A DNA stretch of 10,822 nucleotides. It comes from CATJXY01 sp964623925. Lineage in GTDB: Bacteria; Bacillota_I; Bacilli_A; Erysipelotrichales; Erysipelotrichaceae. Positions 7,694 through 10,822 of this stretch are shown here, piece after piece. Where the stretch lies: assembly GCA_964623925.1 (NCBI GenBank), contig CAZUVT010000067.1, forward strand, positions 1 to 10,822. The letters are read 5' to 3'. The notes below the pieces were generated by a model. That model saw only the letters and a program-made list of their open reading frames with translations. It was not told the DNA's origin and searched no databases. The first letter of the stretch is position 1. Every line of letters begins with the position of its first letter. A program made the translations under genes and the position numbers.

Positions 7694-7732
7694 TTTATAT
7701 AATTACAATTCATATTTGAAGTATATTTTCAA
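7694..7732 (-). promoter_or_regulatory. Possible promoter for the uppS-distal unit
   Basis: This very AT-rich stretch of the frr-uppS gap contains sigma-A-like elements on the minus strand. One pairing is TTGAAA (7727-7732) with TGTAAT (7702-7707), spacer 19. Another is TTCAAA (7715-7720) with TATAAA (7694-7699), spacer 15. Neither spacing is ideal, and AT-rich DNA gives such matches by chance. The position, downstream of a hairpin and 46 or more bases before the uppS start, is what makes it plausible. Confidence 0.4.
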
Positions 7733-7746
7733 AAATTCCATTTTAT

Positions 7747-7771
7747 GAAAGAAGCTCACCGAAGTGAGCTC
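7747..7771 (-). terminator. UUCG-capped hairpin after frr, possible weak terminator or processing site
   Basis: On the minus strand AGCTCAC and GTGAGCT pair across a TTCG tetraloop closed by C-G (arms 7753-7759 and 7764-7770), with one more G-U pair outside. It begins a few bases after the frr stop at 7775-7777. The following TTCTTTC tract is interrupted, so termination may be partial. It could equally stabilise the 3' end of the pyrH-frr transcript while allowing readthrough into uppS. Confidence 0.55.
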
Positions 7772-7774
7772 AGT

Positions 7775-8332
7775 TTAAATCGTCATGATTTCTTTGACTT
7801 TTTCATCCGCAAGAACATCAATCTTTTTCACAAATTCATCTGTAACTTTCTGAATTTTTTCCAGACACTGCTTTTCCTGATCCTCAGTAAGTTCATCCTC
7901 TTTTTTAGCAGCCTTTGCATCATCATTGCTGTCACGGCGAATATTACGGATCTGAATTTTTGCATCTTCTGCATATTTTCCGACTTGCTTGCTCAGATCA
8001 CGGCGTGTTTCTTCAGTTAAAGCAGGCACAGTCAGACGAATCACTGTACCGTCATTATTAGGTGTAATTCCCAAATTGCTTGCCAGAATAGCCTTTTCGA
8101 TGTTTTTTAAAGCAGAATTATCATAAGGCTTGATCACGACTGTCTTGCCTTCCTGAACCGTAACACCTGCCATCTGATTGATCGGTGTCATCATGCCGTA
8201 ATATTCCGCTTCAATGCCGCTGATCAAGCTTGCATTGGCTCTTCCTGTACGAACTGTTGTTAATGTTTTTTCAAAAGCTTCGATTGTTTTTGTCATTCTT
8301 TCTTTTGTATCATCAAGAATCATATTTATCAT
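7775..8332 (-). CDS. frr: Ribosome recycling factor
   Basis: It splits post-termination ribosomes together with EF-G in the cytoplasm. The 185-residue length matches the family exactly. The VRTGRA motif at 27-32 lies in the long three-helix-bundle domain I. The middle section (about 31-105) forms the small beta domain II. The C-terminal helix carries RNIRRD at 129-134 and is strongly charged, as expected. The ATG at 8330-8332 overlaps the pyrH stop (ATGA). AAGGAGG lies about 10 bases upstream, inside pyrH. A later ATG at 8321-8323 would be too far from that site. Co-translation with pyrH is likely. Confidence 0.97.
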   Translation of the reverse strand: MINMILDDTKERMTKTIEAFEKTLTTVRTGRANASLISGIEAEYYGMMTPINQMAGVTVQEGKTVVIKPYDNSALKNIEKAILASNLGITPNNDGTVIRLTVPALTEETRRDLSKQVGKYAEDAKIQIRNIRRDSNDDAKAAKKEDELTEDQEKQCLEKIQKVTDEFVKKIDVLADEKVKEIMTI

Positions 8333-9048
8333 TGTGTCTGTTCCTCCTTAGAAATTGTAGTTCCGATCGTTTCTCCCAATACGGCTCTTTTAATATTTCC
8401 TTCCTGATTCATATTGAATACGACCAAATCAATATTATTATCCATACACATGGATGTTGCGGTCGTATCCATGACTGCAAGACCTTTTGAAATCAAGTCC
8501 ATATAAGTCAATGCATCAAATTTGGTTGCTTCCGGATGAAATTTCGGGTCAGCACTGTATACACCGTCTACACCGTTTTTTGCCATCAGGATCACATCCG
8601 CTTTGATTTCAGATGCCCTTAGAGCTGCAGTCGTATCCGTTGAAAAATACGGATACCCGATTCCTGCACCGAAGATGACAACTCTTCCCTTTTCTAAATG
8701 ACGAATTGCTCTTCTTAAAATGTAAGGTTCCGCAACTCTTTCCATTGAAATCGCAGTTTGAACACGAGTAGGTACTCCTTCATCTTCCAAAACGCTTTGA
8801 ATGGCTAACGCATTCATGACCGTTGCAAGCATACCCATATGATCTGCCTGAACACGATCGATTCCCAAATCGGCAGCCATCTTTCCGCGGACGAAATTTC
8901 CCCCGCCGACAACGATAGCCATTTCTACACCTAATTCGTGAACTTCTTTAAGCTGTTTGGCCAAAGACTTCAAAACCTTAGGATCAAAATTGTTTCCGCC
9001 TCCCGATAAGGCTTCACCACTCAACTTCAATAAGACTCGTTTGTACAT
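8329..9048 (-). CDS. pyrH: UMP kinase
   Basis: It phosphorylates UMP to UDP with ATP, as a homohexamer of the amino acid kinase fold, in the cytoplasm. Conserved blocks are KLSGEAL (8-14), GGGNFVRG (48-55), the UMP-site region around D69 in RVQADHMGM, TDTTAALRA (137-145) and GVDGVYSADP (159-168). The 239-residue length is typical. The ATG at 9046-9048 has TTGGAG about 11 bases upstream, a rather long spacer. The gene follows a terminator after tsf, so it probably has its own promoter. UDP and UTP from this step also support UDP-sugars for envelope synthesis, including the GalE substrate. Confidence 0.97.
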   Translation of the reverse strand: MYKRVLLKLSGEALSGGGNNFDPKVLKSLAKQLKEVHELGVEMAIVVGGGNFVRGKMAADLGIDRVQADHMGMLATVMNALAIQSVLEDEGVPTRVQTAISMERVAEPYILRRAIRHLEKGRVVIFGAGIGYPYFSTDTTAALRASEIKADVILMAKNGVDGVYSADPKFHPEATKFDALTYMDLISKGLAVMDTTATSMCMDNNIDLVVFNMNQEGNIKRAVLGETIGTTISKEEQTQ

Positions 9049-9095
9049 GATTTGTATCGCTCCAATCTTTTATCAATTCTATCATAACATATTTC

Positions 9096-9124
9096 TTTTT
9101 ATTCTTCATTAAGATTTTTATCAA
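9096..9124 (-). promoter_or_regulatory. Possible promoter for pyrH-frr
   Basis: On the minus strand TTGATA (9119-9124, five of six matches to TTGACA) is followed after exactly 17 bases by TAAAAA (9096-9101, four of six matches to TATAAT). A separate TATGAT at 9081-9086 is a better -10 but lacks a good -35. The site lies just downstream of the tsf terminator and upstream of pyrH, where a promoter would be needed. The -10 is weak, so this is a candidate only. Confidence 0.4.
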
Positions 9125-9133
9125 AAAGTCTAT

Positions 9134-9160
9134 AAAAAAACAGGAAAAATTCCTGCTTTT
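9134..9160 (-). terminator. Intrinsic terminator after tsf
   Basis: On the minus strand CAGGAA and TTCCTG (9150-9155 and 9141-9146) form a stem with a three-base loop, followed directly by seven T residues (9134-9140). The stem can be extended by a G-U pair and by A-T pairs with the T-run. It begins 12 bases after the tsf stop. It should end, or strongly reduce, rpsB-tsf transcription before pyrH. Confidence 0.85.
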
Positions 9161-9172
9161 CATTGAATTTGC

Positions 9173-10057
9173 TTATTTGATTGCATTTGCAACTTCTTCA
9201 GCAAAATTATCTTCACGCTTTTCGATTCCTTCACCTACTGCGTAACGGACAAAAGTTGCACATGAAGTTTTGTTTTCCTGAAGATATTTGCCGACTTTTT
9301 TATCAGATTCTAAGAAATAGATCTGATCTACCAAACACATTTCCTGAAGTGTCTTGCTGACACGGCCTTCAATAATTCCGTTAAGAACCTTTTCAGGCTT
9401 ACTTGCAAGGCTTTCATCATTCTTAGCGATTTCAGTCTGAATGCTGCGCTCATGTTCGATTACATCCTGTGGCATATCATTTCTTGATACATAGGATGGA
9501 TTCATAGAAGCAATCTGCATTGCAACATTTTTACACAGCTGTGCATCAGCACAATCCTTCAAAACAGCAACAGCACTGATCTTTCCGCCCATGTGCATGT
9601 AAGCACCGAAGGAATCATTGTCTTCCTTAGAAACAATGGCAAAACGACGAAGAGTAATTTTTTCACCAATTGTTGCCGTTGCATCTGTAACAAGTTGTTC
9701 GATCGTCTTTCCTTCAACTTCTACCTTTAAAGCAGCTTCCAAATCAGCCGGTTCTGCACGCAGGATTGCTGTTGCAACATCATTCAGTAATGTAACGAAC
9801 TGTTCGTTCTTAGCAACGAAGTCTGTTTCTGAATTGATTTCAACTACACATGCCTTATTGCCTTCAACAACTACTTTAGTTAAACCTTCAGCAGCAATTC
9901 TTCCGGCTTTCTTGGCAGCTTTAGCAATTCCCTTTTCACGAAGATAGTTAACAGCTTTTGAAAGATCTCCATCGCATTCAGTCAAGGCCTTTTTACAGTC
10001 CATCATTCCTGCTCCGGTCATTTCTCTTAATTCTTTAACTTGTGATGCTGTAATCAT
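9173..10057 (-). CDS. tsf: Elongation factor Ts
   Basis: It exchanges GDP for GTP on EF-Tu during translation. The N-terminal UBA-like domain is seen at 1-40. Signature one, LREMTGAGMMDCKKAL, is at 10-25. Signature two, in EINSETDFVAKN at 73-84, contains the TDFVAKN motif whose Asp79 and Phe80 contact EF-Tu. Two core dimerisation subdomains follow. At 294 residues it has normal length and an uninterrupted frame. The ATG at 10055-10057 is 20 bases after the rpsB stop, with AGGAGG about 11 bases upstream. rpsB and tsf are almost always cotranscribed in bacteria, and the terminator follows directly. Confidence 0.98.
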   Translation of the reverse strand: MITASQVKELREMTGAGMMDCKKALTECDGDLSKAVNYLREKGIAKAAKKAGRIAAEGLTKVVVEGNKACVVEINSETDFVAKNEQFVTLLNDVATAILRAEPADLEAALKVEVEGKTIEQLVTDATATIGEKITLRRFAIVSKEDNDSFGAYMHMGGKISAVAVLKDCADAQLCKNVAMQIASMNPSYVSRNDMPQDVIEHERSIQTEIAKNDESLASKPEKVLNGIIEGRVSKTLQEMCLVDQIYFLESDKKVGKYLQENKTSCATFVRYAVGEGIEKREDNFAEEVANAIK

Positions 10058-10077
10058 AAATTTTGATTCCTCCTAAT

Positions 10078-10822
10078 TTATTCAGCTGCCGGTTCTTCAG
10101 CAGCGGCTTCTTCTGCCTTTGCTTCTGCAGCAGGTGCCTCTTCACGACGAGGACGACGATTGAAATTGTTCGGACGAGGACGACGTTCTTCATTTCTCTG
10201 TCTTCTGCGTCTTTCATTTTCTTCATTCTGCTGATCAACATTGACAAGTACATCTTCCATCGTGATATCTGTCTCTTCTTCATCAGGCTGATAAGCTGTT
10301 GTCAAAAGACCGCCTTTTGCTTCAACGATAGCATCTGCCATGCATCCGATGATCAATTTGATTGAACGAACTGCATCATCATTTCCCGGAATCGGATAAT
10401 CAACAACTTCCGGATTGCAGTTAGTATCGACAATACCAAATACAGGGATATTCAATTTACGAGCTTCTGCTACTGCATTGTGTTCTTCTGTTGGATCAAC
10501 TACAAAGATTGCATCCGGCAATTTCTTCATTTCTTTGATACCGCCCAAGAAGTTTTCAAGACGAGCTGCTTCCTTACGGATCTGAGCCTGTTCTTTCTTA
10601 GGATAAACAGAAATCGTTCCGCTTTCTTCCATCTCTTCGATTTCGATCAAACGTTTGATTCGCTTTTGAATCGTGCGGTAATTTGTTAAGATTCCGCCCA
10701 GCCAACGCTGATTGACATAGAAGCTTCCTGAACGAAGTGCTTCATCAAGAACAACACTCTGTGCCTGTTTCTTTGTTCCTACAAATAGAACTTTACCGCC
10801 GTTTTCAGCGATCGTACGCATT
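10078..10822 (-). CDS. rpsB: 30S ribosomal protein S2, 5' end cut by the window, with an unusual C-terminal extension
   Basis: S2 binds the head-body junction of the small ribosomal subunit. The visible 247 residues begin inside the protein: the block GGKVLFVGTKKQAQ lies about 70 residues into normal S2, so the true start is beyond the right edge and the Met at 10819-10821 is internal. Typical S2 blocks follow: FYVNQRWLGGILTN (34-47), PDAIFVVDP (102-110), IPVFGIVDTNCNP (125-137) and the IPGNDDA-RSI block (144-153). After about residue 178 the protein runs on past the usual S2 end. An acidic linker leads to an Arg-rich stretch (12 Arg among residues 204-226), then a Glu/Ala tail (227-247: 10 Ala, 8 Glu). 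The stop at 10078-10080 precedes tsf. Confidence 0.97.
   Translation of the reverse strand, partial: MRTIAENGGKVLFVGTKKQAQSVVLDEALRSGSFYVNQRWLGGILTNYRTIQKRIKRLIEIEEMEESGTISVYPKKEQAQIRKEAARLENFLGGIKEMKKLPDAIFVVDPTEEHNAVAEARKLNIPVFGIVDTNCNPEVVDYPIPGNDDAVRSIKLIIGCMADAIVEAKGGLLTTAYQPDEEETDITMEDVLVNVDQQNEENERRRRQRNEERRPRPNNFNRRPRREEAPAAEAKAEEAAAEEPAAE
10148..10185. repeat. Short direct repeat in the Arg-rich region of rpsB
   Basis: The 11-base unit CGAGGACGACG occurs at 10148-10158 and again at 10175-10185, 27 bases apart and so in the same reading frame. It encodes the R-R-P-R pieces of the S2 tail. This suggests in-frame duplication or slippage in a low-complexity coding region rather than a regulatory repeat. 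Confidence 0.6.

Noticed and set aside
7649..7774. Possible riboswitch or T-box upstream of uppS
   Set aside because: Only one short hairpin is visible, and no multi-helix aptamer or T-box sequence could be recognised in 126 bases.
9618..9947. 109-residue plus-strand open frame within tsf
   Set aside because: It is antisense to conserved EF-Ts, with Ser/Ala-rich composition and no domain or good ribosome binding site.
10148..10185. Possible CRISPR-like or regulatory repeats
   Set aside because: There are only two copies of 11 bases, within a coding region and in frame.
10035..10283. 82-residue Lys/Arg-rich minus-strand frame overlapping the rpsB end
   Set aside because: It is an alternate frame of the repetitive rpsB tail. 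The rpsB frame continues with S2 homology and a stop well placed before tsf.
10063..10365. 100-residue Phe/Cys/Ser-rich plus-strand frame
   Set aside because: It is antisense to the Arg/Glu-rich rpsB tail, and its composition is simply the complement of that tail.

Overview
The window is one strand-coherent block of twelve genes, all on the minus strand, so transcription runs from base 10822 towards base 1. The gene order is rpsB (5' end cut off by the window edge), tsf, pyrH, frr, uppS, cdsA, dxr, rseP, a DUF368/PopT-type membrane protein, galE, a cardiolipin synthase, and a COG2426 'small multidrug export' membrane protein. The first eight genes are the conserved ribosome/lipid block of low-GC Gram-positive bacteria. 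The moderately AT-rich sequence, strong AGGAGG-type ribosome binding sites and the order rpsB-tsf-pyrH-frr-uppS-cdsA-dxr-rseP point to Bacillota. The arginine-rich S2 tail and the absence of proS/polC after rseP would fit a host-associated lineage such as Erysipelotrichia, but that placement is a guess.

Region by region. Bases 9173-10822 hold rpsB and tsf, closed by a clear intrinsic terminator at 9134-9160. Bases 7775-9048 hold pyrH and frr, joined by an ATGA overlap and preceded by a possible promoter. A 126-base gap (7649-7774) follows frr, with a UUCG-capped hairpin and possible promoter elements. From 7648 down to 51 runs a tightly packed membrane and envelope unit: uppS-cdsA-dxr-rseP-popT-galE-cls-COG2426. 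Most junctions are ATGA overlaps or gaps of a few bases, and several ribosome binding sites lie inside the last codons of the preceding gene. A hairpin at 20-52 has a T-run only on the plus strand, so it probably ends a plus-strand transcript entering from the left.

How the genes work together. Dxr commits carbon to isoprenoids by the MEP pathway, and UppS builds undecaprenyl diphosphate from them. PopT-type proteins return undecaprenyl phosphate across the membrane. CdsA makes CDP-diacylglycerol, which feeds phosphatidylglycerol, the substrate of cardiolipin synthase. GalE supplies UDP-galactose or UDP-glucose for envelope glycans or glycolipids, and RseP is the membrane stress protease. The distal half therefore reads as a supply-and-recycling operon for the lipid carrier and membrane lipids. 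Its last gene is a poorly characterised membrane protein that may also act on lipids.

Most of the window is ordinary housekeeping. I found no mobile element, CRISPR array, tRNA or rRNA. The points most worth a second look are the operon tail (popT-galE-cls-COG2426), the unusual C-terminal extension of ribosomal protein S2, and the regulatory gaps.
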